Assembly: GCF_028502605.1 (NCBI RefSeq)
Contig: NC_079234.1
Coordinates: 744,001-808,000, forward strand
From: Trichoderma breve
Taxonomy: Eukaryota > Ascomycota > Sordariomycetes > Hypocreales > Hypocreaceae
Reading direction: 5' to 3'
Length of the DNA stretch: 64,000 nt
Position numbers and translations under genes: made by a program. Below, piece by piece: positions 47,725 to 59,125 of this stretch; the first letter of the stretch is position 1, and every line of letters begins with the position of its first letter. Under the pieces are notes generated by a model. It saw only the letters and a list, made by a program, of their open reading frames with translations. It was not told the DNA's origin and ran no database searches.

Positions 47725-49079
47725 TTACACTTGTAGTATTACTTTTCTTGCAACCCTCTTTTCAAACAAGTCATAGCCAAGAGCAGCATCATCTAGTGAT
47801 AATTCATGAGTAACATAGTTCTTTAATGCATGTTGGTTCTCCCTTAGACATTGCAGTGCATCATTGAAGACTGTACGAACTGGGACCCGACCAAAGTTCA
47901 TACTGCATCCGTGTAAGTTTGTAGCCACACCAAGTGAGTAAAGAGGCAACTTACGTTATGTTTTTAAGATAGCAGTCCAGTCCAGTGAATGGGAGATCAT
48001 CTTGGTGAAAGCCCACTGAAGACAATATTCCACATGGACGCAACAACTCAAAGGCAGACTTAAGAGCTGCTGGGTTGCCTACCACTTCAATGACCGCGTC
48101 TGCTCCGCGACCTTGGGTTAGGGACTTGACCTCTTCTAAAATATCGTGCTTGGAGAAGTTGAGTGGAATTGCGCCCAGCTGAGCAGCTTCTTCGAGGCGA
48201 TCATCGACACTGTCCACTGCCAAAACGGTCTGAATTCCTTTTGATCGAGCAGTGGCGATGGCACATATACCGACAGGTCCACAACCGAGACAAACGACGA
48301 CTGAGGACCTAAGAGCATCAAGAGATTGATCACCATTTGTGTGTCCATTTTGACCATTCGAAGTCGATTTTTGTTTATGAAAGCTTGTCAGTGGCGATTG
48401 TAACTGGTTTTGTAAACCTTCAATAGCCCGACTGGCCCCATAATAGCCAGTTGGAAAGATGTCGCACATCATGATGAGCAGAGACCTATCCAAATCTTCT
48501 GGTACAAGGTGTAGAGTGCCATCCGCAAAAGGCACTCTCACAAATTCAGCCTGTCCGCCATCGAGCTTTTGGGTTCCAAAGGCGACCCCCTCGACACATC
48601 GGTTGGTAAGTCCTTGCTTACAATACCAACATCTCAGACTGGTTGCGTGTTATTATCATCGTTTAATCGGTTATAGGTGAGTGTACATACCAGACAGGAG
48701 AGAATATGGAAACGACTTCGTCACCAACTGCAAATCTGTTGACATCTGAGCCTACTTGGTCAACGATTCCAATGAATTCATGGCCCTAATAGTGGGAGAT
48801 ATGTTAGCCTCCGTGTAAATTTGTTCAGTTGCCAAACATACCATAATGTGACCAGTAGCCGTTTTCTGGTGGCCACGATACATATGCAATTCACTATAAA
48901 TTGTGAGCAATGCCTCACAAAGAGGTCTTTAACGGAAGAAAATTTGCACAGTACCTTCCACATATTCCAGCTACCTTGACCTTTACAATAGCATCCGTTT
49001 GATCGCGAATAGTTGGTTTGGCTCTCGTTTCGACGCCAACATCAAAGGCGCCTCGGAAGACTACTGCTTTCATTGCCAT
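47725..49079 (-). CDS. Zinc-dependent alcohol dehydrogenase (medium-chain)
   Basis: An NAD(P)-dependent MDR-family dehydrogenase of 377 residues. Exons: 49079-48955, 48893-48842, 48785-48691, 48638-47955 and 47902-47725. Catalytic zinc ligands are Cys40 in GICGSELHMYRGH and His61 in GHEFIG. Structural zinc cysteines 91, 94, 97 and 105 appear in C-x2-C-x2-C-x7-C spacing once intron 3 is removed, which confirms that junction. CLGCGPVGICAI is the Rossmann loop. A low-complexity Ser/Asn/Gln insert (about residues 158-190) separates the two domains and is unusual. It is divergent from an aldehyde dehydrogenase with 481 bp between starts, a classic alcohol-to-acid oxidation pair. ATG 49073 is an alternative start two codons in. 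Confidence 0.92.
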
Positions 49080-49560
49080 TTTTGCTGATTTTGAACTCGA
49101 AAGGTTTCAAAGAGGCAAAAATAAATGTACACTCAATACCAATTATACTCCAGAAATATGATGTTGAGCCGAACATGTCAGCCTTTTCTACCCAGTACAT
49201 GCTACATCATGTTATCGCCTTCATCATCTGGCGGAACAGCCGGTATCCATACAATTGCAAGCAGAAGCCGATGATGAGTTTCCTTAATAATACCATATAC
49301 TTGAATTGCCAGGCTATTTTTGTTACAAATGTTTCCTTTATCTGTTCGGCTTCTCGTAGTCGCCGAAAGAAGCCGAAAAGTGTCATGCTAGACACTAAAC
49401 CCCCCATACATTTCTCAATATGCTGCATAGCAGTATGAACGTCATGACAGAAAATAAATTGACATTGATATAATATTATGGGCATGTGGCCACAAGGAAT
49501 TATCTATACCTATTCTTGAAAGCGTATTCGAATTCATCGTTCAATTTGCATTTCAAATTC
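49080..49560. promoter_or_regulatory. Divergent ADH/ALDH promoter with inverted repeats
   Basis: 481 bp shared by two outward genes. It holds CGG-N5-CCG at 49232-49242, and a perfect inverted repeat TTCGGCTTC (49345-49353) / GAAGCCGAA (49369-49377), with a further CCGAAA inside the spacer. Such paired triplets fit Zn2Cys6 binding. Confidence 0.6.
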
Positions 49561-51435
49561 ATGATGGCGCTGCTCGGCCAGTCGATTCCAATTTGTTTTA
49601 GCAAAACTTCGTTTAACAAATTATATGTTGATGGGAAGTACATAGAGTCAAATTCGACAGACACGTTGTCGCTGCTCAATCCAAAAGATGGCACATTGGT
49701 TGCAGAGAAGATACCTATTGCCGATAAGGTGGACGTTGACACTGCCGTAAAATACGCCGAAGCAGCTTTCAATGGCCCATGGGCTACTTTTACCTCATCA
49801 CAGCGGTCAGAGTGTTTTAGAAGACTGGCTGATATTCTGGAGACAAGACTGCCCGACATTTTGCATCTCGACTCTCTTACAACGGGGAATCCTGTCTCCC
49901 TAATCCCTACCAGAGAGAAGAACTATATTAAAAATTGTCTTTTGTACTACGGTGCGTTTTTCTTAAAATACATTGAGGAGGGGAATATTGCAGCGATCTA
50001 ATTAAATTTTACAGCTGGTTGGACCGATAAGTTACGGGGCGACTACTTTCCAGCTGATGATGGCTTCGTCAAACTCGTTCGGCAAGAGCCTCTTGGGTAA
50101 GCAGTTTGCTTCCAGTTCGTCTAATTGTCGTCTAATGTCTTTATAGTGTATGCGTTGCTATCAATCCTTATAACTCACCGGTGGCATCCCTGTTTATCAA
50201 GGCCGCACCATGTTTAGCAACAGGAAACGTCCTCATCGTGAAGCCCTCAGAGAAAAGTCCACTAGGCTCTCTTGCTGTGGCTCCATTGTTTGAAGAAGCT
50301 GGCTTCCCACCTGGCGTTGTGCAAGTCCTCCCAGGTGATGGCAAGACTGGCGCGTTGCTGGCCGAGCACATGCGTGTACGAAAAGTGAGTATTGCATGTA
50401 CCATCTTATTGATGGTTCATATAAAGTGCTAACAAGAGCCAGATCAGCTTTACCGGCTCAGTCGCTACGGGTAAGAAGATACAAATTGCAGCTGCGCAGA
50501 GCAACCTGAAACGGGTAACATTGGAGCTTGGTATGCATGAGACCGTACCTTTAATGATGGGACATACACATCTAATATATACATAGGAGGAAAAAGTCCA
50601 GCGGTCATATTTGAAGACGCAGACATTGACAATGCAGTTACCTGGTAAGCCAATAAGCCTCTACTAGTCATATATAGTTTGATGCACAAGACTAATATCA
50701 CGTAGGACCATCAATGGCATCTTGGCTCGAACGGGCCAAGTATGCGTTGCCGCTTCCCGTGTTTACGTGCAAAAGTCGATATCTGAGAAATTTATTTCTC
50801 AATATGTCGAACGGATGAAAGCAGCGGCACTTGGTATAGGGGACCCTCAGGACCCAGATACGAGATACGGTCCTTTGGCCGACTCAGCGGCATTCGAAAA
50901 AGTACACGCCATGATTTCTCGAGGAAAGGAAGAAGCAGAGCTGGTAGCTGGCGGTAACCAAATCGGAACCAAAGGGTGTTTCATAGAGCCAACCGTGTTT
51001 CTCAATCCGAAGCCGGATGCAGAGATATACAGGAACGAAGTATTTGGTCCGGTCGTTGTTGTTAAGACTTTTGATACCGAAGAGGAAGTGATTGAGGCTG
51101 CAAACGACACAGAATATGGCTTGATGGCGGGTGTCTTTACCAAAGATATTAATCGTGCACTGAGAGTGTCAGCTCGAATTGAGTCCGGAGTTGTGGGAGT
51201 TAATTGTGTGAGCATGGTACGTTATGAGTTGGGCCCAGGCTACTCGTCTTTTTCACCCGCTGACCATTATTTAGATGCATATACAAGCTCCATTTGGAGG
51301 AAAGAAAGCATCTGGGATCGGTAGAGAATTTGGCGAATACGTAAGTTTGCGTTCTCACCTCTATGCTTTACGCGTGTTAACTTGTAACAGGCGCTGCGAG
51401 CTTTCACGGAACCAAAGACTATTTTGATCAAGTAG
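49561..51435 (+). CDS. Aldehyde dehydrogenase
   Basis: NAD(P)-dependent aldehyde dehydrogenase of 492 residues, oxidising an aldehyde to the acid. Exons: 49561-49951, 50015-50096, 50147-50384, 50443-50530, 50587-50644, 50706-51216, 51275-51340 and 51391-51435. Catalytic Cys299 is in TGQVCVA, general base Glu265 in LELGGKSP, 34 residues apart as in the family. NPYNSP, the cofactor loop ISFTGSVATG and the late EVFGPV are all present, and the last two small exons supply FGGKKASGIGREFGEY and the end. The start is the first ATG of the frame; the N-terminus lacks a targeting signal. Divergent from the alcohol dehydrogenase, it likely takes that enzyme's product. Confidence 0.94.
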
Positions 51436-52308
51436 GTCATCGTCAACTTTTCTGCAGTCACCTGGAGGTATATCTAACAGTGAACCAGTATGAATTCATC
51501 ATAATGTTCGGCAGCCGATGGACGACAACAGACTCGAGTGTTGGTGGATTTGTCAAAGCTCACCCAGACTGTACTCAAGTGATACAAGTGATTTCTACAA
51601 CTAGTAACTATAGATTCACGGCATAGCCACTTGTATTCAGAAATAGAAGAAGTCATTGAGTGAATGATTACGTATGAGTCTCCTTTAATCATCCGACCCC
51701 ATTACGCCTAAAAGGGACATTTGTTCTTAGCTCTGCATCTAGAATCGGGAATAAACTGCTTAGAGGTTTGCTACAGCCAGCTGAACAGTAACTTATCCCC
51801 ACCATATCTGCATCAGCAACTAGTGTTGTCTACTCGTAGTCGCTATCATTCTTCAGAATTCCATTACGAGTAGGACTGTACTATGTCGAAGGTCAACTTG
51901 ATCTTCCCCAATGTCTGACACGTATTCATGATCTGAGAGGCACAATACAGAAATGGCATATGTACCTTAGAACAGGGCTATAGAAGAAGAGTATCAACAG
52001 CCTGTAGAAGTTGGTCAGCCGCATTGGCTTTTGTCAACCGACTAGTGCTATCCATCCATCCTTGATGAGGCAACAAAAATCTGGAGGCGGAGATGGGTGG
52101 TGGGGATAGGTGTGGAGAGTAGACCGGCGAGCGCCCCCCGAAGAAGCCGAGCGAATGCGGGGAGAGGAATTTGGGATGACATGGAATTCTTTAGCAGCAA
52201 AGCGCACGTGGTAATTATTCGTTTGACGGAGCATGGAAGCCGGCAATAAAATAGAAGGCAGGGACTTGCGTTGTGGTAAGATGCCGCGATGGAAGCGCTC
52301 CAAACACC
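51436..52308. promoter_or_regulatory. Promoter region of Zn2Cys6 factor 3
   Basis: About 870 bp. A CCG-AAGAAG-CCG element at 52138-52149 resembles CCG-AAAGAAG-CCG in the ADH/ALDH promoter (49363-49375). No gene seen. Confidence 0.4.
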
Positions 52309-54845
52309 ATGGAGAACCCGAAAGATATGAGAAACCGGCTCCGTACGAAAGACAGAACGCGGATAGCATGCCGCCGATGTAATTCGAAAAAGGTCAAGTG
52401 CGATGCGGCTCCTGGAGTTCCCTGTTCAGGCTGCCAGATTGCCAAGGCGGAATGCATTCTGATCGATTCAAAGCGTGGACGGTAGGTTGGAAATGTGACA
52501 TGTTATCTGCTATAGCAATTTCTTCCAATTTGATGACAAGGCTAACCAGCGTCGTAGATATGTTCGTCGGAAGAATATACCGCCAAGTGAAGAACAAACA
52601 CGAGGCGAAACACCGGCTTCTGTATCACCTCCAAAGGATCAGTCACCAGCGTCTCATAAAGATCACAGCAACAATCATGCGGCTCCTATCGTTGAGGGGG
52701 TCTCGAGTGTGGAACCCGCGGATGGCCAACTATTACGCGGCTTATCGCAATCCTTCGAACGCCGAGCTCCCACTGATTCCAGTGCATTGTTCTATCTGCA
52801 TATTGCCGATCAGAGCGTTCGTCCAACACAACAGCCAATAAACGATTCCATCAGGACTTTCTACGCTGGCGACTCGTTTAGTCTTACTTATGCCATCCAC
52901 GATGTGCTGGCCCCCTTTTTGAGTCACAGACTCAACTATCAGAAGCGTCTTCATTTTCCTATTGCCGAGGGGTTTGATCCCTCAGATATGGGGCGTGAGA
53001 ACATTGCTAATGTTCAAGTAACGCTGTTGCGTGAGAGGAATATCCTCCATCGCCTGGGGCCGGATGCCTTGGAAAAGTTGCTTGATGTGTATTTCCGATG
53101 GTTCCATCCAGCCTTTCCCTTGCTCAATCGGCAAGACTTCCTTCAAAAGTGTCTTCGCAACCAAATGTCCTTGCTGGTTCTAAATGCATTGTTGCTAGTT
53201 GCTGCTACAATATGTGATCAGGCGGACATAGCCTTGACAGGATGCAAGAGCAGGCAACATGCTCGTACAGTCTTTTACACACAAGCAAAAGCTTTGTACG
53301 ATGCCGACCTGGATCCAGACAAAGAGAACAACGTTGCAGCTGTATTCCTGATGAGTTTTTGGTGGGGCGGATCAAACGATGAAAAGGATTCGTGGCATTG
53401 GCTGGGCATCGCTGTGAGCCTGGCACAGAGCCTAGGGATGCACAGATCGTGAGTACCTATTTTGAACCTAGGCGGTATGGGATTGTTGTCAAAAGCTCAC
53501 ACCTCTGAATTGACAGAACTGCCAAATCCCACATGAGTAGCGAAAAGTCGAGGCTCTGGAGGCGCATATGGTGGTGTATACGCATTCGAGATACGCTTAC
53601 GAGTGGCTCTATCGGTCGACCACAGCATATTGCCCACAGAGACTGTGATGTAGAGATGCTTGAGCCTGGCGACATGGCCAATGAGAATCTTCTAGGGGCT
53701 GAAGAAGCGATTTATGCCTGTCAAATGGCACGTCTATCAATAATATGTAAGTCTTTTTTTTGCTTGTCTTATCTCTACACACAGTCTTACATCCTTGAAC
53801 CATAGTCAGCAGAATAATCGCGTCCAGATACGCGGCAGTCCAATCAACAAGCCCTACCCAAAAGACTCAACTTGAAGACGATTTAGAAAACTTTCGACAG
53901 CAGGTTCCAGCCGAATTACAATACAAAGGCGTCCATGCCGAGACCGGCCAGGGCTTGTGGTCCGCGATGCTTCTCATGGCTTACAAGTATGTAATTCGAG
54001 CCCGAACATTCCAATCCGCAATGTTAATATTCACTATTACAGCTTTGGTGTGATCCTCCTTTGTCGACCTACAAGTACTGGAGACGAGACTGCTTCAAAT
54101 TTCTGGGGAGATCGACCGAAAGCTATGGCTGCTGCGAATGAAGTTACGAGAGTGATGGAAGATATCCTTTCTACCTCTCTTGTCCGCCTCTGCCAAATCC
54201 ATACGTTCGTGTGCTCTTATTGGATCTATTCTTTTTTTTTAAAAAAAAGTGGTTAGCTGACTCCTAAGCAGTATCCCTGCTCTTTTCAACTCCCTGTCCA
54301 TGCACGTCTTTTCTCTTTGTACATCAGGAGCTATTGGGAGAGAACTTGCCGAGAATCGAGCAAGAACATGTATGCTTGGCTTGACCTGTCTTCAAGAGTC
54401 ATGGCCCGTTAGCGGTTGGATCTTGAAACTATTCGTCGACATTATTGAACGACTTCGTAGAAAGCTTACGAACCGAAACAAGTCTGGAGAGCTGAGTATG
54501 GTGACGGCTAGCCCTGCTCTTGGTCCTTCACAGCAACAAAAGAACAACACTAACCCATATAATCAACACTTGGGGAGTATGGAGGATATGGGAAGACAAC
54601 CAAATGCACGAGAACTCGACATCACAAGCACCATGGACTCAACGTCTAGGCCACCTCTTGAGACACTGGGCGATATTCCCTTTTTATCAAACGATTATTC
54701 TGCCTTTAGTAACACCAACGCTGAAATGTTGCCGAATCTGTTTGTGTTGGACGATCTGTTTTCTGATTTGGATTCAGGTCAAGTGAATTTTTTCGATTTG
54801 TTGGAGGTTCCAAACTACGATACTATTGATGGAATCTCTTATTAG
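52309..54845 (+). CDS. Zn2Cys6 transcription factor, cutinase-factor/FarA-like
   Basis: A nuclear regulator of 736 residues in six exons: 52309-52481, 52558-53448, 53517-53746, 53806-53986, 54043-54204 and 54272-54845. Zinc cluster: ACRRCNSKKVKCD, then PCSGC and AEC, with seven residues in the central loop. The following SKRGRYVRRK arm, completed by the first splice, resembles the cutinase/fatty-acid regulators CTF1 and FarA/FarB. The middle homology domain has VYFRWFHPAFPLLNRQDFL and RLWRRIWWCIRIRD. The C-terminus ends in an acidic, Phe/Leu-rich stretch suited to activation. The fifth intron contains a T-run followed by an A-run. Its place beside the ALDH gene makes it a second candidate regulator of the block. 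Confidence 0.92.
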
Positions 54846-54941
54846 GCCTCATCTTTGTATTTCTATACCTGTATATCTATGTCTATCTAAAATGCGTCTA
54901 TATCGCAAGTTGACACCTAGTATGATATATCTCCATAGTCA

Positions 54942-56208
54942 TTAGAATACAGCAATGACACATGGCGGAGATCCAACAGCCCCAATAACATGGATCGGAG
55001 CACTTGTTAAAAAGAATGACCATCTCTTTAATTCTTCACAAACAACACTCAGCTGCTCCAAATTCCACAGCTCTCCGATTGGAGTTCCCCACTGGCACAA
55101 GAGCCACTCATGGAGGCAGCAGTCCTCAGGATAAGGCCAAGCCTCCCATCCCATTGTATCTCCAGCAACGGCTGAAAAGTGCTTGGAATAAAGCCAGCGA
55201 ACAGTTTCCATGTTGTTTGCTACACCAATCATGTAATGCTGCTGATTGGTACCGAGAGCCCTAGTAGACTTATCTGCTTGACTATAACGGCAATGAGCTA
55301 AGTTTACGCCAAAGATGATCTGCTGTCTTACTTGTGCCAACGAACAAATCCAGTTCTAACGATAAGAACGTCTCCTTGGTGGCATTCTGTGCCTTGAAAT
55401 TTGAGTACTTCTTCTAATTCGGAGACTGGGATCGCATAGGGTGATATAGCAGACGGGGGCTCTTTGCCCGGGTTGTGGTATTCCCACCATCTTAACTGTA
55501 ATATTCTTGTCAGTATTTCGTGTAGATTGGCTTTTCTTCCGAGTCTAACTTACCCAGTCAACCAACACTCCTCTAGCAACTATTCCACCTCGTTCACAAA
55601 CGTCTGATCTGTGTTAGATGCCTTGCTAGAGAGAGAGCAATTTAGGGTGTAAAAACTGACTGTGAAACCCATTTCGTGGTGATTTCAACGCATCTTCGAT
55701 GGACAAACCGTTATAGAATAAGCCTTGTTTCTGTATACTCCACTTGATCAAAACTCAGCACTGGATTCATATACTCATCCTATAGATTAACTGACGTGTT
55801 TCAAGCTGTCCCACTGAGAGCTTGTCTGAGTGTTGATCTTGATCTCATCATCAAGCCCGAGGAAACCCTCCGAAGCCATTTGCTTCACATTATGCTCAAT
55901 GGGAATGCGACCAAAGCCTGGGAATTCAAGGTTGTTCATAGGCCAATCGAGTTGCACGTGCTTCCCAGTCTGAATCTCAAGCGAGGCATTTCTTACGGTG
56001 TCGGCATTGAGAAGATTGAGACCTACATAGTCTGCGTTAGAAGTTTCAAGGAGACCATGCAAGGGAGTATAGCATGTCTAAACTCACTACCGAGTTCATC
56101 CTTGTTTCCATCCTTGTCGAAAAATCCCCATAGACAGCCCTGAGGCTGCCCCGGAACAGACGGCAAATCATCAAAGGCTGGGAAGCTATACTCGTCGGTG
56201 GACACCAT
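54942..56208 (-). CDS. Cyclase-family hydrolase (kynurenine formamidase fold)
   Basis: A 319-residue PF04199 protein in six exons: 56208-56091, 56022-55796, 55742-55661, 55603-55554, 55495-55332 and 55260-54942. The N-terminus (FDDLPSVPGQPQGCLWGFFDKDG, about residues 11-33) and LNLLNADTV, NTQTSSQWDSLKHW, CERGGIVARGVLVDW, GDVLIVRTGF and AVAGDTMGWEAWP are hallmarks of the fungal branch. In the family a metal-bound His/Asp set hydrolyses amides or cyclic esters; bacterial relatives cleave N-formylkynurenine or isatin. Fungal members of this length have no firm substrate. It is divergent from the MFS transporter. Intron 3 has an alternative acceptor four bases away that breaks the frame. Confidence 0.88.
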
Positions 56209-56681
56209 GTTGCGTTCGGAGTGGCCAAGCCGATGATCGATAGTCTGGGAGGCTTGGGAAACGGGCAGCAGCCTCCTCAGCTATAAGCACGAATCCATCG
56301 TGAGCATCGGTGTCTCAATCTTCCCCACATCGATTAATTCGCGATTGATCTGGGGTCCGCGGGGTAAAGGAGAAGCGTAATCCGGGGTAAAGGGAGAGAA
56401 AGGATATACAGTCAAATTACAGCTCTTTGTGAAGACGAAAATAGTTGGTAAACTCAAGATGCCGAGACTCGGCTTCTTAGTCAATTAGTGGACTGCACCC
56501 CGGACGGTCTTGGGAGAGGACTTGGGTGGCTTGCTAGCTTGACATGCAGTGAATGGGAGTGGTTCCTGTCTGTGGAACTTTGTAAGACTATTAGTTCTCC
56601 TTATTCTCTCCGATCGACAGCCTCCAAAAAATATCCTCTTGGATCCTTCATCTCATACATTGATTGATTTCAGCAGTCCAA
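56209..56681. promoter_or_regulatory. Divergent promoter of cyclase gene and MFS gene
   Basis: 473 bp between outward starts. It contains the perfect palindrome at 56461-56473 and an AAGCCGAT near 56227. Shared control is inferred. Confidence 0.5.
56461..56473. promoter_or_regulatory. Perfect palindrome GCCGAGACTCGGC
   Basis: A 13-bp palindrome with a central A, made of inverted GCCGA/TCGGC cores, followed by TTC as in the ADH/ALDH promoter element. Confidence 0.6.
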
Positions 56682-58428
56682 ATGGTCTCGCCGGCATTGT
56701 TTCGGATTCTGGTAAGTCACTGTTTCCTAGCTTCATAATTATCTTTTAGACGTCAACTGACTGTTCGATTGATCAGATCGTGGCCTTTGTGGCCCTCGGC
56801 AGTGTCACATATGGTTACTGCTCCAGCATCATCGCCACGACTCTCGGGCAGCCGTCATTTATCGCTTACTTTGAACTCGATACTCGTCCAAATGCCACAC
56901 AGCTTGAGGGTGCCATCAATGGACTCTTCCAGGCGGGTGGCCTCTTCGGATGCTTGTCTTGCATCAAGTCCGCCGACTATCTTGGTAGAAAGCGTGCCAT
57001 TTTGTTCACCTCCATTATTGCTCTCGTTGGAGGCGCTCTGCAGGCTGGTAGCGTCAATATCGCCATGTATCTCGTTTTTCGTTTCGTGACAGGGCTTGGT
57101 ATAGGTATGACTGTACGACCTGGATGCACCTCTTCACACCACTAATTGTACTACCTTAGGTTCAATGGTCGTCCTCATCCCTCTCTACCAATCTGAAATT
57201 GCACCACCTCGTATTCGCGGCCTTCTCGTCGGTATGCACGGTGTCATGATCTGCATCGGATACGCTCTCGCCAGTTGGGTCGGCCTTGGGTTCTTCTTTG
57301 TGAACGCGTCTGGTGCGCAATGGCGTCTTCCACTAGCTATACAGTGCCTCCCGCCTCTATTTCTCGCGATCGGTATTTCGTTTCTTCCCGAGTCGCCTCG
57401 ATGGCTCCTGGATCAGGATCGTCCAGACGAGGCTCTCAAGGCCTTTGAAGCGGTTCGAGCAGAATCCGACGATTCAATGCTGCAGGACAGGACAGCTATT
57501 CTGGAAGAGTTTCGCATGCTTAGAAGCCTCATTCAACATGAGAAGATGGCTAAACATCGATTCATTGATCTTTTTACTTCGCCTGGAATGCGCAAAAGGT
57601 GTCTGATTGGCTTTCTTATCTTGTTTGGCTGTCAAGGAACTGCCACTTTGGTGATTAATAGTATGTTATAAACCATCAAGAAAACTAGGAGAAAGCAATT
57701 CTAACTCTATATCGTTTAGATTATGGCCCGACGCTATATAAAGCTCTCGGTTTCTCCACCGTTCGTCAGCTTCTGATTCAATGCGGTTGGATTACCGTGT
57801 GTCCCTTTGGAAACATCATCAATTCGCTTATTGTAGACCGTGTTGGCCGTACGCGTCTGCTTGTTGTTGGCTTTACCGGTGTCATCACGGCTCTTGTTGG
57901 CGAATGCATCACCGTCAGTATCTTCCAACGCACGGGTTCGCGAAGCGTGGCTGGGGCAGCTGTCTTCTTTCTCTTCTGGCACATGGCTTGCTTTTCATCG
58001 ACTTCCGATGCCACCTCTTACATCTATGCATCCGAGATATTTCCAACTCCCCTGCGCGCAAAGGGCCTCGCAGTATCCGTCTCTGGTCTTTTTGTTGCGA
58101 CCATCATATTCTTACAATGTGCACCAACTGCCTTTGCAGTTATTGGTTGGAAGTATTACCTAGTCTTCATCGGCTGTACCACCGTGATCGGCACTTTCAT
58201 ATGGTTTTATTGTCCCGAGGTAAGATGTCTTCTTGTTTAGCACCGTATTGACGCTAACAATTTCCTCAGACTAGCCAATTATCCCTTGAACAAATCGGTG
58301 AGCTCTTCGGAGACTCGGTTGAGGGAGTATATACAGACGAAAAGCTTGACTATGCTAAGAGCAATACTATCGAGGATGTCTCTGCTGTTCCACCTGAGAC
58401 TGCTGAGAGAGATGCTGAGAGAGTTTAG
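56682..58428 (+). CDS. MFS sugar-type transporter
   Basis: A 12-TM permease of 505 residues. Exons: 56682-56711 (MVSPALFRIL), 56777-57104, 57160-57660, 57720-58219 and 58270-58428. Sugar-porter motifs: SADYLGRKRAI after TM2, RFVTGLGIG, PLYQSEIAPPRIRG, FLPESPRWLLDQ, DRVGRTRLL, YASEIFPTPLRAKG and a PETSQLSLEQIGELFGD tail. The tiny first exon is supported by a good GTAAGT donor and by the missing N-terminus otherwise. It is divergent from the cyclase gene. Family members carry hexoses, quinate, lactose or sugar acids; the choice cannot be made here. Confidence 0.9.
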
Positions 58429-59125
58429 CAGTAGTTATCCTTTATAGGTAGCTTCCGGTATTATTATTTATCACTTTTATACTTAGGTACATATAGTCAA
58501 AGTTTTATGATATGTAATGCCGTCGCAGAGTTGGGATGCTAGCTAGCATTTCTCCAGTTGTAACTATATCACAATTATCCTCATATGAAGATGTTTGCTT
58601 ACCTGTGCAATACTGTCCTGACACAAGATGGCTCTATGCTATTAATAATTGAATTCCAGAAAGTGGGATCGTATGCCAAAAGCTATGTAGAGAAATACAG
58701 AGATATACGCAAATATTGAATGTCCAGATCTACTTATACTCCCTATTAAAGGGTAAATTCCGAGGTAATCAACTATGCATTGATTTAGATGAGAAAAAAT
58801 ATATGAAGCAACTAGATTGATGTAGTCGGAATTGAAGAAATAGAATTGAACTGCAAGCTTATAATCAGTCCTGCCCCTTCGTCGAAAGAATGGTTTCATG
58901 TCGAAATGGTGGAATGAAACGAGGAGCATTGCTGATGGATTATTATTTTTCCAAACCCCGACTCATACTGAGCAATGTCATGTGATATTACATGTGCCTT
59001 CGCCGCTGTCGGTGAGATATTGTGTGGGCCTTTTGGCTTCATCGGACGGAGTAATTTGGGGTAGATTCCAGCCATCTTCATGTAAGAGGCGACTCACGCA
59101 ACGCCAGCGACATGTATCAGACAAA
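58429..59125. other. Promoter region of the C2H2 factor
   Basis: About 700 bp without a gene. An out-of-frame ATG at 59112, 14 bp before the start, opens a short overlapping upstream frame that could lower translation. Confidence 0.45.
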
